Of a stretch of 64,000 nt of DNA, positions 8,797 through 16,521 are shown piece after piece. The notes beneath the pieces were generated by a model that was given only the letters and a program-made list of their open reading frames with translations, was not told where the DNA came from and ran no database searches. The stretch covers positions 62,001-126,000 of the forward strand of contig WQXO01000006.1 in NCBI GenBank assembly GCA_009784825.1. Direction: 5' to 3'. Source of the DNA: Oscillospiraceae bacterium. GTDB lineage: Bacteria; Bacillota; Clostridia; Oscillospirales; Ruminococcaceae. Each line of letters opens with the position of its first letter. Position 1 is the first letter of the stretch. The position numbers and the translations under genes are program-made.

Positions 8797-9246
8797 ATGA
8801 GAATTTATTTAGATATTTGTTGTTTTAACAGACCTTACGACGACCAAGCCCAAATCAAAATTGAAGTAGAAACAAAGGCTAAGTTGTTTATTCAAAGTCT
8901 TGTCATTTCAGGTAGACTTGAATTAGTTTGGTCGTATATGCTTGATTACGAGAACAGTAAAAGCAAGTTTGTCGAAAGGTCAAGGCAAATTTCTAAATGG
9001 CGAAAGTTAGCTGTTGAAGATATTGACGATTCAATAGAAATAGTTAAACGAGCTGATTTATTACTCAAGGACGGTTTGAAAGCTTGTGATGCTCTGCATA
9101 TATCATGTGCGATTGACTCAAAATGCGAATTTTTCTTAACCGTTGACGGTGATATATTAAAACGTAAGATAGACGGAATTATTGTATGTGACCCTGTACA
9201 ATTTCTTAGATTTATGGAGGCGATAAATAATGATGACAAACAGTAA
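8797..9246 (+). CDS. PIN-domain protein, second probable RNase toxin
   Basis: This 149-residue protein starts MRIYLDICCFNRP, a typical PIN N terminus with the first metal-binding aspartate. It continues with KACDALHISCAI (second acidic site) and FFLTVDGDILKR (third). It belongs to the PIN subgroup often followed by a small AERFISLI-type partner, which is what is seen here. It is only loosely similar to the first PIN protein, so the two are not a recent duplication. The 3' end overlaps the next gene by 17 bases. Confidence 0.8.
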   Translation: MRIYLDICCFNRPYDDQAQIKIEVETKAKLFIQSLVISGRLELVWSYMLDYENSKSKFVERSRQISKWRKLAVEDIDDSIEIVKRADLLLKDGLKACDALHISCAIDSKCEFFLTVDGDILKRKIDGIIVCDPVQFLRFMEAINNDDKQ

Positions 9247-9436
9247 AGTTCTGCTTAGTAAGGGTATGGACTGCTTATCTGACACTTTAGGGCTTGTTGA
9301 AGCCGAGCGTTTTATTTCTCTTATAAAATCCGAACCTTTCGATTATACTGAATGGCGACGTGATAATCTATGGAATAATATTAGTGTGGAACAGCTATCC
9401 AAGGAAGCCGGCGAATACAGGCGATTGAATGGGTAG
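9230..9436 (+). CDS. Small partner of second PIN protein (candidate antitoxin)
   Basis: This 68-residue protein carries the pattern GLVEAERFISLIKSEPFDYT, which I recognise as recurrent in small proteins encoded next to PIN toxins. A GGAGG site precedes two adjacent ATGs at 9230 and 9233. Translational coupling to the PIN gene supports a toxin/antitoxin pair; biochemical function is inferred. Confidence 0.65.
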   Translation: MMTNSKVLLSKGMDCLSDTLGLVEAERFISLIKSEPFDYTEWRRDNLWNNISVEQLSKEAGEYRRLNG

Positions 9437-9471
9437 TTTGGCGATTTTGCAAAAGGGTGAACGTAAAATAT

Positions 9472-9496
9472 GCTCGACATTCTGTACGGCAATAGA
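9472..9496 (+). repeat. Direct repeat, copy 2 (25 bp)
   Basis: This is an exact copy of 8718-8742, here non-coding and 36 bases after the second antitoxin-like gene. Together the two copies bracket the second PIN pair. Confidence 0.85.
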
Positions 9497-9678
9497 TGAG
9501 CGTTACTAAGATAATATTAAATAGGCTTGGTTTTTCTTAATTTGACGTTTTAGGTGCATTTTTAGCTATGTATTTCAGAACACACCGTATACCGCAAAGT
9601 CTTATTACTTCTATATCCTCAGCGGTTGAGCAATTTTAGTTGGTGACCGGACTTAACCATGAATACGGGTCATAGACT

Positions 9679-9706
9679 CCCCCTCTGTTCACTTGAACAG
9701 AGGGGG
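9679..9706. repeat. Perfect 12-bp hairpin, copy A (terminator-like)
   Basis: CCCCCTCTGTTC and GAACAGAGGGGG enclose the loop ACTT. A run of seven T follows seven bases later, so it could stop transcription from the PIN pairs. A degenerate copy with the same loop is at 11254-11282. Confidence 0.75.
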
Positions 9707-9838
9707 TTACGTGTTTTTTTGCTATAATTCCACTATGTTTAATTAAATCGCACATTAATGTTGACAGAACCGGGACTAAGTGATAAAATAACCGTATATT
9801 ACAATTGAATTGAATAGGGGCGTTTTTCTTGATGGATT

Positions 9839-9864
9839 CCAAAAGGGGTCGCAACCCCTTTTGG
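9839..9864. repeat. Perfect 11-bp inverted repeat
   Basis: CCAAAAGGGGT pairs with ACCCCTTTTGG around a CGCA loop. There is no T tract, so it is not an obvious terminator. Confidence 0.7.
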
Positions 9865-9870
9865 CAAACC

Positions 9871-9889
9871 GACTTTGCTTAGCAAAGTC
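9871..9889. repeat. Short inverted repeat
   Basis: GACTTTGCT and AGCAAAGTC are separated by one base, seven bases downstream of the previous hairpin. Confidence 0.6.
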
Positions 9890-9978
9890 TAGTGTGTTAT
9901 GCCGTGCTTGCTTTTCGAAGCGAGCCACACTCATGACAAGCGGAGAAAATCGTCTTCGATATAATTGTTTTATCCATA

Positions 9979-10827
9979 TTATTTTCTCGGAAAGAAAAAT
10001 ATTATTATTTTTGAAACTAATGAAATGTATAAAAATGTTGAAATCCCCCCGTTGGAAAATTCATCTTCAAATTGAGAACACGAACCAAACATAATTAAAA
10101 AGAATAAAACACCTATACATAAAAAAGTTATTCTTAACCCCCTATAATCTCTTGATGTAAAAAATAAAGCCAAAAAAGGAACAATATTTATTATATTAAT
10201 AAAGAGTATTGTAACGTTTGCCATGCCTGTTTCTGTTGAGTTTCTTACTGCTATATGTTGACCATTAATCTCTCTTGTCTCATATTCCGGTTCATAAGTT
10301 ATATAAAGTATAGAAAAAGCAATAATTGCTAAAAGGCAAGCAATAATTCGCCCAAAGAGATTTATTATCTTTTTTCTTTTTTTTATTGCTTTTTTATTTT
10401 TCTTTAGCTCAAGACGATTTTCATTCTCTATATGTTCCCTTTGTTCGCGTTGACTTTTTAGAGCAATATATCTTTTCTCACATGTGCTTGCTAATATAGA
10501 TGCTTCATCGTAATCGTTCATTTCACCAAAACTTTCCCATAACCGTTTGTAATCATATTCACTCAAAGCTTTTGTCATTTCATGAACAAGATTCTCATAC
10601 TTTTCCTTTTCTTTTTTTTGCCTATATTCAGGGTCTGTTGCTAATCTATTTTTTTCAAATTCTTCAGCTAATCTGTTTTTTTCAAGTTCTTCAGCTAATC
10701 TTTTTTCTTCGGCAATTTGCTTCGCTACCAATCCTCTTAATCCTCTAATACTGCTACTGCCCAACTTTGAATTATTAATTGTCTTTGAAAAAGCATCATA
10801 TATTTCCTTGTCAAACCATCGTTCCAT
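9979..10827 (-). CDS. Coiled-coil membrane protein of unknown function
   Basis: The product is 282 residues from ATG 10827, chosen for its GGAG site; the longer open frame would overlap the upstream gene. The N-terminal half is charged and helical, with a tandem RLAEELEKN / RLAEEFEKN repeat near residues 40-60 that predicts a coiled coil. A lysine cluster (KKNKKAIKKRKK) leads into four hydrophobic segments in the C-terminal half. I recognise no family. Downstream of the five-blade repeat protein and on the same strand, it probably shares its transcript. Confidence 0.65.
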   Translation of the reverse strand: MERWFDKEIYDAFSKTINNSKLGSSSIRGLRGLVAKQIAEEKRLAEELEKNRLAEEFEKNRLATDPEYRQKKEKEKYENLVHEMTKALSEYDYKRLWESFGEMNDYDEASILASTCEKRYIALKSQREQREHIENENRLELKKNKKAIKKRKKIINLFGRIIACLLAIIAFSILYITYEPEYETREINGQHIAVRNSTETGMANVTILFINIINIVPFLALFFTSRDYRGLRITFLCIGVLFFLIMFGSCSQFEDEFSNGGISTFLYISLVSKIIIFFFPRK

Positions 10828-10850
10828 ATTATTTTCTCCATTTATGAATT

Positions 10851-11093
10851 TTAATAATTTTCTCCGAGCCAATTCCCAGAATTATCAAAAACTTTATTCC
10901 CACGAATTTCATAAACTCTATTTCCATAGTTGTCGTGAATATAATCACCTCGGAGTTCAAATACTCTATTCCCTACGGTATCAAAGATGTATTCACCCCG
11001 AATTTCATACACCCAATTTCCGCTATTATCCCAGAGCCTATCACCATCTTTTCGCACGACGATGTTGCCGTAATTATCTCTAAATGTTGACAT
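10851..11093 (-). CDS. Five-repeat beta-flower-like protein
   Basis: This 80-residue protein is almost wholly five copies of a roughly 16-residue unit, consensus (F/W)DN-x-GN-x-(V)xEIRGxxI. The copies begin at RDNYGN, WDNSGN, FDTVGN, HDNYGN and FDNSGN. This matches the small proteins named 4-fold or 5-fold beta-flower, in which each unit forms one blade. The function of that family is not established. There is no signal peptide. It has its own TTGACT/TATAAT promoter and a GGAGGG site, and it precedes the coiled-coil membrane protein by 23 bases. Confidence 0.75.
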   Translation of the reverse strand: MSTFRDNYGNIVVRKDGDRLWDNSGNWVYEIRGEYIFDTVGNRVFELRGDYIHDNYGNRVYEIRGNKVFDNSGNWLGENY

Positions 11094-11122
11094 AATATGA
11101 CCCTCCGATTATTATTTCCATA

Positions 11123-11151
11123 ATTATACATCAAAAAAGCCTAAAAGTCAA
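11123..11151 (-). promoter_or_regulatory. Sigma-A promoter of the beta-flower gene
   Basis: On the minus strand TTGACT, 17 bases and TATAAT end about 30 bases before the ATG. Its sequence resembles that of the PIN promoter at 8027. Confidence 0.7.
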
Positions 11152-11158
11152 CATTTCC

Positions 11159-11187
11159 TTGACTTCCTCAAATAAATATACTAAAAT
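11159..11187 (+). promoter_or_regulatory. Plus-strand promoter upstream of sigma operon
   Basis: TTGACT, 17 bases and TAAAAT are followed by about 65 bases and then a terminator-like hairpin. It could make a short leader or a small RNA. Confidence 0.45.
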
Positions 11188-11251
11188 TAGGAACAATTTA
11201 TATAATCACCGAAGGCGGTGGGTTTGCTCTTTCTAATTTGATTCATATTCA

Positions 11252-11287
11252 CAACCCCCTCCCTTCACTTGAACAGAGGGGGTTTTT
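11252..11287 (+). terminator. Terminator-like hairpin, degenerate copy B
   Basis: AACCCCCT pairs with AGGGGGTT around an imperfect inner stem and an ACTT loop, then TTTTT. It shares most of its sequence with the perfect hairpin at 9679-9706. Confidence 0.6.
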
Positions 11288-11297
11288 ATGGTATAAT
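11269..11297 (+). promoter_or_regulatory. Probable promoter of the sigma-factor operon
   Basis: TTGAAC (inside the hairpin), 17 bases and an extended TGG-TATAAT box place a start site about 65 bases before the sigma gene. Hairpin and promoter overlap, so termination and initiation share DNA. Confidence 0.5.
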
Positions 11298-11366
11298 AAA
11301 CCTTGAAAATATTTTTCTAATTCTTCTCAACCATACGCAAAAACCGGGGATTATATATTAGAGGGG

Positions 11367-11921
11367 GTGGTGAGCATAAAAGCTGCTGAAAATAATTATT
11401 TGAACATTCTGTATTTAGAAAACAGGACAGGGCTTGCTTTGTTCATTGACTCGATTATATATTCAAAAAGCCGCAACGATGTTGAAGACTGCCTGCAGGA
11501 GGTGTTTTTGATTGTTATACGAAAGGTCAAAACCGACGGCATTAACGGCATAGAAAGTCACCCCAACGTAAAAGGCTGGTTGTTCGCCATTGCTAAGAAT
11601 GTGGCGAAAAAATTCAATGCCGCTTATATGAAAACGAGAAACGACGACTCAATTGACCCGCAGTTACTAATCGGTGAAGATGACTTTACCGAGCAGGTTT
11701 TGGAAAATATTATATACGATGAGCTTGATAAAGAGCAGTTAATCAGCGATATAATGAGCGAGTTAACGAAAAGCGAGCGAGAGATTTTTGAACTGCGGTT
11801 GAATAATTACAGTAACAGGGAAATTGCAGAGGTTTTGAATAAGTCCGAATCTACGGTTAAATCAACCTATTCTCGGCTTAAACCGAAATTGAAAAGCATT
11901 ATCGACAAGGAGGTAAATTAA
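11367..11921 (+). CDS. Sigma-70 family RNA polymerase sigma factor
   Basis: This sigma factor of about 184 residues has only region 2 and region 4, as in the ECF group. Region 2 carries the DVEDCLQEVFLIVIRKV helix and a VKGWLFAIAKNVAKKF stretch. Region 4 has the helix-turn-helix REIFELRLNNYSNREIAEVLNKSESTVKS. It starts at tandem GTG codons (11367 or 11370) just after GAGGGG, so the exact start is uncertain. It is the first gene of a run whose members almost touch or overlap, ending with three paralogues. It may control those genes or others. Confidence 0.88.
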   Translation: MVSIKAAENNYLNILYLENRTGLALFIDSIIYSKSRNDVEDCLQEVFLIVIRKVKTDGINGIESHPNVKGWLFAIAKNVAKKFNAAYMKTRNDDSIDPQLLIGEDDFTEQVLENIIYDELDKEQLISDIMSELTKSEREIFELRLNNYSNREIAEVLNKSESTVKSTYSRLKPKLKSIIDKEVN

Positions 11922-11922
11922 C

Positions 11923-12177
11923 ATGAAAATAAATCCCTATTTCAATAATGAGCCGATTAAGAAAAGCCCCGCAAATCAGTCGACGGACGATTTCGGGTTT
12001 GCCTCAACTTTAGAAAAGGTAATCGGCGAAAATGAGCAGGACAGCTTTGTAAGAGAAATTAATTCACCCGAGCATTTAAACGAGCGAATTGCACATTATC
12101 GAAGCGTTGCGGTAAATGAAGAGCATGAGGATTATATCAGAATGTTAGAGTATTTTAAGGAGAATAATAAGTCATGA
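11923..12177 (+). CDS. Small unknown protein in sigma operon
   Basis: This 84-residue acidic, soluble protein starts two bases after the sigma gene with a GGAGG site in the sigma 3' end. It has no signal peptide, membrane segment or cysteine and no motif I recognise. By position it could bind the sigma factor, but there is no direct evidence. Its stop overlaps the start of the first large paralogue. Confidence 0.65.
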   Translation: MKINPYFNNEPIKKSPANQSTDDFGFASTLEKVIGENEQDSFVREINSPEHLNERIAHYRSVAVNEEHEDYIRMLEYFKENNKS

Positions 12178-12992
12178 ATGTTAATCTCGGAGTACAAAAC
12201 ACATACAACCACACACAATCAGCAGTGAAATTTACACAGACCCACAGTGCTTTTGCGACTGAGTTTTCATCTGCGGTTGCCGCGAAAAACAACTCGGCTT
12301 TTACTCCGACAACTTCGCATATGTGGGTTCAACCTTGTGCGAATATTCGTGCATCAGGAATGCGACCGACGAATTTCAGCCGTTCTGACCCGAACATAAT
12401 GGAAATACCGATTGGGCAGGGGGATATGCTCGGGCTTATGGCGAAAATCAAGGAAACTATCGAAAACGGTGAATGTTTTACAACCGCCCTGCAAGCACAG
12501 CGAGATAAACACATCTGCCCCGAAACAGGAGCACAAACACGTCAGTACGGCAAAGGATTCTGTTCCGAGGAAGTCGGCAATGTGGCATATGATTCGATTT
12601 GGATTGACATAACTACAGGAGAAATCAAGTGGTTTCAGCCAATGCAGCCAATGGTTATGGGGTTCAATGTGGAGTCTGACGAGGAAGCAATTCGGCAGTT
12701 AGCGACATCTCTTGCAACTTTCTTGCGATACACTGTTTTCGCTCAAGACGATGATTGCCCCGAAATGGTTGAAAGAATTCTTGCTGAAATCAATGATAAG
12801 CAAGCGGGGATTTGCATGGAGCGGTTTTATCGCACCGATATTATGGACGGCGGGACTGCTCCGGTAGAGGACGAAGAAGAGGAAGAACATGAAAAAATAG
12901 AACTGATTGATGAATTAATCGCAGCAATCGCCAAACATCAAGAACAATTAAGTGCTAATTCCAAATATAAATATTATGAGGTGACGGCATGA
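12174..12992 (+). CDS. Tandem paralogue A, unknown family
   Basis: This 272-residue protein is the first of three related neighbours. Shared blocks, in order: a variable Asn/Ser/Thr-rich N terminus, a helix around GDMLGLMAKIKETIENGE, an IWIDITTGEIK strand, a helix LATFLRYTVF ending in DCPEM, a CMERF site, and an acidic linker of seven Glu/Asp followed by HEKIELIDELIAAIAKHQE. There is no signal peptide or membrane segment. I do not recognise the family. The start overlaps the previous stop (ATGA). Confidence 0.75.
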   Translation: MNVNLGVQNTYNHTQSAVKFTQTHSAFATEFSSAVAAKNNSAFTPTTSHMWVQPCANIRASGMRPTNFSRSDPNIMEIPIGQGDMLGLMAKIKETIENGECFTTALQAQRDKHICPETGAQTRQYGKGFCSEEVGNVAYDSIWIDITTGEIKWFQPMQPMVMGFNVESDEEAIRQLATSLATFLRYTVFAQDDDCPEMVERILAEINDKQAGICMERFYRTDIMDGGTAPVEDEEEEEHEKIELIDELIAAIAKHQEQLSANSKYKYYEVTA

Positions 12993-13864
12993 ATGTAGAT
13001 ATGCGACCTATAACTAATCATGTGGGGACACCCTATAAAACAGGAGTGGTGCTTGACCCTTTAAATCTTCCGTCGTTTTGGGAGGCACTCGGGATTGCTG
13101 TTTCGGGCAAGACTTGTGAGAAATCGGCAGTGGATTATACAACTGCACCGAATACTTCACTCAGGTGGCATATGCCGCCATCTGAGCAAAACCGATTAAT
13201 CCATTCAATGCCGGGTGACCAAGGAGATAACTGGGTTAAGGTTGTAAGTGAATTCGGTGAGGCTATGAAAGAGAGGATTGCAGGTACATTTCAAATACCC
13301 GTCGGGAAGAACGAACTCCCCGCACTTATGAAATACATCGAGGAAGCGTTGGCAAATGGTGAACCGCTTAACAGTGCGTTACAAAGACAAATCGACAAGT
13401 ATACCAATGCAGACGGCAGCATGAACAGAAACGGATTGGACTTATTTTGGATTGACCCGATTACCGGTGAAGTAAAACACGCCTCGTCAAATCACGGTAT
13501 AACATATTATCATACGGATTTTTCTGATGCGGTAAACCGTGACTGTGATGCTGTTTGGGATTTGGCTTATGACTTACAACAGTTTTTGAGATATACATTC
13601 TTTAGGCAAGAAGGCGACTGCCCCGATGAAATTGCCGAAATTCTTGAGGAAATTAAATCAAGACAGGGTAATAAATGCACTGAAAGATTCGATTACCCTG
13701 ATATTGTCGTAGGCACGGACGGCGGGACTGCTGCGGCAGAGGACGAAGAAAAGGAAGAACATGAAAAAATAGAGTTGATTGATGAATTAATCGCAACAAT
13801 CGCCGAGCATCAAGAACAATTAAGTTCTAATTCAAAATATAAATATTATGAGGTGGCTTCATGA
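12989..13864 (+). CDS. Tandem paralogue B, unknown family
   Basis: This 291-residue paralogue of the preceding gene keeps every shared block: NTSLRWHMPPS near residue 55, a LMKYIEEALANGE helix, LFWIDPITGEVKH, VWDLAYDLQQFLRYTFF, DCPDEIAEILEEI, CTERFD and the acidic linker plus HEKIELIDELIATIAEHQE tail. The last 145 bases are close to identical with the same stretch of paralogue A, much more so than the rest, which suggests recent duplication or gene conversion. It is coupled by ATGA at both ends. Confidence 0.75.
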   Translation: MNVDMRPITNHVGTPYKTGVVLDPLNLPSFWEALGIAVSGKTCEKSAVDYTTAPNTSLRWHMPPSEQNRLIHSMPGDQGDNWVKVVSEFGEAMKERIAGTFQIPVGKNELPALMKYIEEALANGEPLNSALQRQIDKYTNADGSMNRNGLDLFWIDPITGEVKHASSNHGITYYHTDFSDAVNRDCDAVWDLAYDLQQFLRYTFFRQEGDCPDEIAEILEEIKSRQGNKCTERFDYPDIVVGTDGGTAAAEDEEKEEHEKIELIDELIATIAEHQEQLSSNSKYKYYEVAS

Positions 13865-14847
13865 CTAATGTATGTTTAACAAGTATGCTCAATTACACGC
13901 CTGCGTATAATCCTGCGGCAACAGTCGAAAACCACGGTTCAACGAGCTTCGGCGAAGCCTTGAATAAAGCGACTACTGCTACTCATTCTACTCCCCCGCC
14001 CCCGAATACTTCTTTAAGATGGCACGAACCACCCTCTCAAAATAACCCGTATTTCTATGAGTGGCTTTCCATGTCACCGGAACAAAGACATCAAAATAAT
14101 GCATATGCTAAATCACTGACTGAAAAATCCAATCAGATTTTCGCGGAATTTAATGAGGAAATAAGAGCGAGAACCGAGGGGAAAATCAAAATTATGCTCG
14201 GCAAAGGCGAATTTGTCGAGTTAATGAAGGCACTCGAAAAAGCGGCGGCAAGCGGGGAATGCTTCACCTCTGCTTTGGAAAAATGGATTGTCACTCCTCC
14301 CGGAGAGATTGACCGTTTAACAGTTAACCCCGATTTAATATTATCACCCCACGGGAAAGACTTTTTTTACATTGACCCCGACACCGGTGATATAGCTCAT
14401 GCTGTTCACGGTAAGGGAATAGGGTCACTTATACAGTCACGGCTCCAAGCACACATCACCGACGATGCAGACAGTGACGCTGTTTGGGATTTGGCATATG
14501 ACTTACAGCAGTTTATAAAAGCAGCGTTTTTTAATGAGGAGGGTCGCTCTCCCGATGAAATTGCCATGCTTCTTAAGGAAATTAAGGCACGTCAAGACAA
14601 TAAATGCACCTGCCGATTTGACCGCACCGCTGAGAATACCGATGAAATAATCGACGAATCCGAAGACGAAGCATTAATCGGGATTATTAACGACGATGAA
14701 GTCAGTGTCAATTATAATGCTCTTGAAACCGGCGACAACAAAGACATGATTAGCGATTTCATCAAGGCAATCGGTAAACATCAGGATAAATTATATGATG
14801 AGAAAATGAGAATGAATTCGGGGGTAATGTACAGAAAAATAAAATAA
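13861..14847 (+). CDS. Tandem paralogue C, unknown family
   Basis: This 328-residue protein is the longest and most diverged of the three. It shares NTSLRWHEPPS with B, then GKGEFVELMKALEKAAASGE, FFYIDPDTGDIAH, VWDLAYDLQQFIKAAFF, SPDEIAMLLKEI and CTCRFD. The C-terminal linker is rewritten and longer, but DFIKAIGKHQDKL is still the counterpart of the tail helix of A and B. The predicted protein is soluble. It is the last gene of the run, and a 73-base gap separates it from the second sigma factor. Function unknown. Confidence 0.75.
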   Translation: MTNVCLTSMLNYTPAYNPAATVENHGSTSFGEALNKATTATHSTPPPPNTSLRWHEPPSQNNPYFYEWLSMSPEQRHQNNAYAKSLTEKSNQIFAEFNEEIRARTEGKIKIMLGKGEFVELMKALEKAAASGECFTSALEKWIVTPPGEIDRLTVNPDLILSPHGKDFFYIDPDTGDIAHAVHGKGIGSLIQSRLQAHITDDADSDAVWDLAYDLQQFIKAAFFNEEGRSPDEIAMLLKEIKARQDNKCTCRFDRTAENTDEIIDESEDEALIGIINDDEVSVNYNALETGDNKDMISDFIKAIGKHQDKLYDEKMRMNSGVMYRKIK

Positions 14848-14920
14848 TTCTTTGAAAATGAAATATTTTGACATTGTGAATGATATTACAAGTGAAAAGC
14901 TTTTCAAGGAGAATCTTCAA

Positions 14921-15391
14921 ATGTATACAGATGAACAATTCACAAGGTATGCACAAATGTATATGGACACAGTCTTTCGGGTGGCGTTTAATTATCTGAA
15001 AAGCCATACCGAAGCCGATGATGTTACCCAAAATGTGCTGCTTAAACTATATCAGACGAAAAAAGTGTTCGAGAACGATGAGCATGTCAAGCATTGGTTA
15101 ATCCGTGTCGCCATAAACGAGTGTAAGCGGGTTTTGCTCTCACCGTGGCGAAAAGTCGAGCCGATTGACGATTATGCCGCAACACTCGAATTCAAAACAC
15201 CTGAGCAGAGTGAATTATTCAGCAAGGTTATGGAACTGCCGGAAAAATATCGTGTAGCCATCCTGCTGTATTATTATGAGGATTATTCCACAGAAGAAAT
15301 TTCCCGCCTACTGAAAATACCGCAGGCGACAGTAGGCACTCACCTGAAAAGGGCGAGAGAGAAACTAAGAATTAAACTTTTGGAGGCTTAA
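14921..15391 (+). CDS. ECF-type RNA polymerase sigma factor
   Basis: The 156-residue product has region 2 (TVFRVAFNYLKSHTEADDVTQ, with VKHWLIRVAINECKR as 2.4) and region 4 (LLYYYEDYSTEEISRLLK with an ATVGTHLKRAREKL recognition helix). ATG 14921 was chosen because AAGGAG precedes it by nine bases; an upstream ATG at 14852 has no such site. It is followed after four bases by a membrane protein typical of an anti-sigma partner, so it is probably held inactive at the membrane until a signal releases it. Confidence 0.9.
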   Translation: MYTDEQFTRYAQMYMDTVFRVAFNYLKSHTEADDVTQNVLLKLYQTKKVFENDEHVKHWLIRVAINECKRVLLSPWRKVEPIDDYAATLEFKTPEQSELFSKVMELPEKYRVAILLYYYEDYSTEEISRLLKIPQATVGTHLKRAREKLRIKLLEA

Positions 15392-15395
15392 CACT

Positions 15396-16490
15396 ATGTT
15401 TGAAAATATGAATGAATTCGATAAAAATTTATACAAGGACACATTCTCGGTGCTTAAAGCCTCCGATAAAACATTATTGGAGGTAATGAAAATGGAAAAC
15501 AAGAAAAAGCGGATTTGGCAATTTACACCTGTGAGAGTCTTGGCAGCCTCAGTGGCGGCGGTTATGGTGTTGACTATCGGGGTTGGTGCATTAAACGACT
15601 GGAACTTCTCGAATGTGTTCGGGGGGGTATTCGGGAGCGGGAACAGCGATTTTGAGCTTCCTCATACCATTAAACCGGAGGTTACAAATAAGGTAAACCC
15701 ATTAAAAAAAGTTGATTTAGAGGTGTTGGGGATTGCCGGTGACGACAGAGCGTTATACATGGTGGTGGAGTTTAAGGGGATTACTGATATAAATGATTAC
15801 GAATTAGGTTTATTCGATTTCACGGCTTTTACAGCCGGTCAATCAAGGTTCGGTCTTGCACCGCTCGGGACAGAGGAATCTAAGCAAAACGCACAGCGAG
15901 AGGATGCCGAGTTCATCAGCTATTCTGTAAGCAAGAACATTCTCTCCGAAAGTAATAACAGTATAATCATAGCGTATGGATATGAGTTTATGAATCTCGT
16001 TTTAGAAAAAGGTTATATGCACTTCATGTTAGTTGACGAAAGGACAATGACCGGCAACGACAATAACCAAAATTATGAGGAATCCTTGGCTAAAGTAATG
16101 ACTTTCGATGTGTTGCTCAATTATGATTTTTCTGCTGTGAGGAGTTTTGAGATTAATCAAATCACAAATTTAGCCCACAGAGACGGTGAAATTACTTTTC
16201 CTGTCATGTTGAATTCGGTAGAAATCACCCCGATTGCGGTGCGTTTTACAATCAATTGCGAGGAATTATGGGACGAATACGGGTTCAATCACCAAGCATA
16301 TGATTTTGACTATTCTGTGTGGATTAAACTCAAAAACGACGAGACAATGTTCTCGGGCAGTGATTCAATAGGCGGAGGCGGGTACGGGTTGTTCGGCGGG
16401 GATATGAATTATGCAGTCCACTTCGATACGCCTTATGATTTAAATGATGTGTATTCTGTGACAATCGGCGATGTTGAGATAGTACTATAA
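15396..16490 (+). CDS. Membrane anti-sigma-like protein (DUF4179 type)
   Basis: The first 45 residues are cytosolic and charged. One transmembrane segment follows at about residues 48-68 (VRVLAASVAAVMVLTIGVGA), then an extracellular domain of nearly 300 residues. This layout, directly after an ECF sigma gene, is that of the DUF4179 anti-sigma-like family common in Clostridia. The N-terminal part probably binds the sigma factor and the outer domain senses an unknown cue. The GGAGG ribosome site lies in the 3' end of the sigma gene. Confidence 0.8.
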   Translation: MFENMNEFDKNLYKDTFSVLKASDKTLLEVMKMENKKKRIWQFTPVRVLAASVAAVMVLTIGVGALNDWNFSNVFGGVFGSGNSDFELPHTIKPEVTNKVNPLKKVDLEVLGIAGDDRALYMVVEFKGITDINDYELGLFDFTAFTAGQSRFGLAPLGTEESKQNAQREDAEFISYSVSKNILSESNNSIIIAYGYEFMNLVLEKGYMHFMLVDERTMTGNDNNQNYEESLAKVMTFDVLLNYDFSAVRSFEINQITNLAHRDGEITFPVMLNSVEITPIAVRFTINCEELWDEYGFNHQAYDFDYSVWIKLKNDETMFSGSDSIGGGGYGLFGGDMNYAVHFDTPYDLNDVYSVTIGDVEIVL

Positions 16491-16499
16491 GAGAGATAG

Positions 16500-16521
16500 G
16501 GGGTTCAGTTAGCTGAACCCC
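16500..16521. terminator. Bidirectional hairpin between convergent genes
   Basis: GGGGTTCAG and CTGAACCCC enclose TTAG. It overlaps the stop codon of the DUF421 gene. No good T tract lies on either side, so terminator strength is uncertain. Confidence 0.5.

Larger units (their letters stand above)
9497..9978. other. Non-coding, hairpin-rich region
   Basis: I see no credible gene in these 480 bases. The region carries at least four inverted repeats (9679-9706, 9839-9864, 9871-9889 and about 9906-9925), and a stray TATAAT box after the first. The inverted repeats differ from each other in sequence. Confidence 0.6.

Noticed and set aside
9636-9854. 72-codon minus-strand frame in the hairpin region
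   Set aside because: It runs through two inverted repeats and has no ribosome site.
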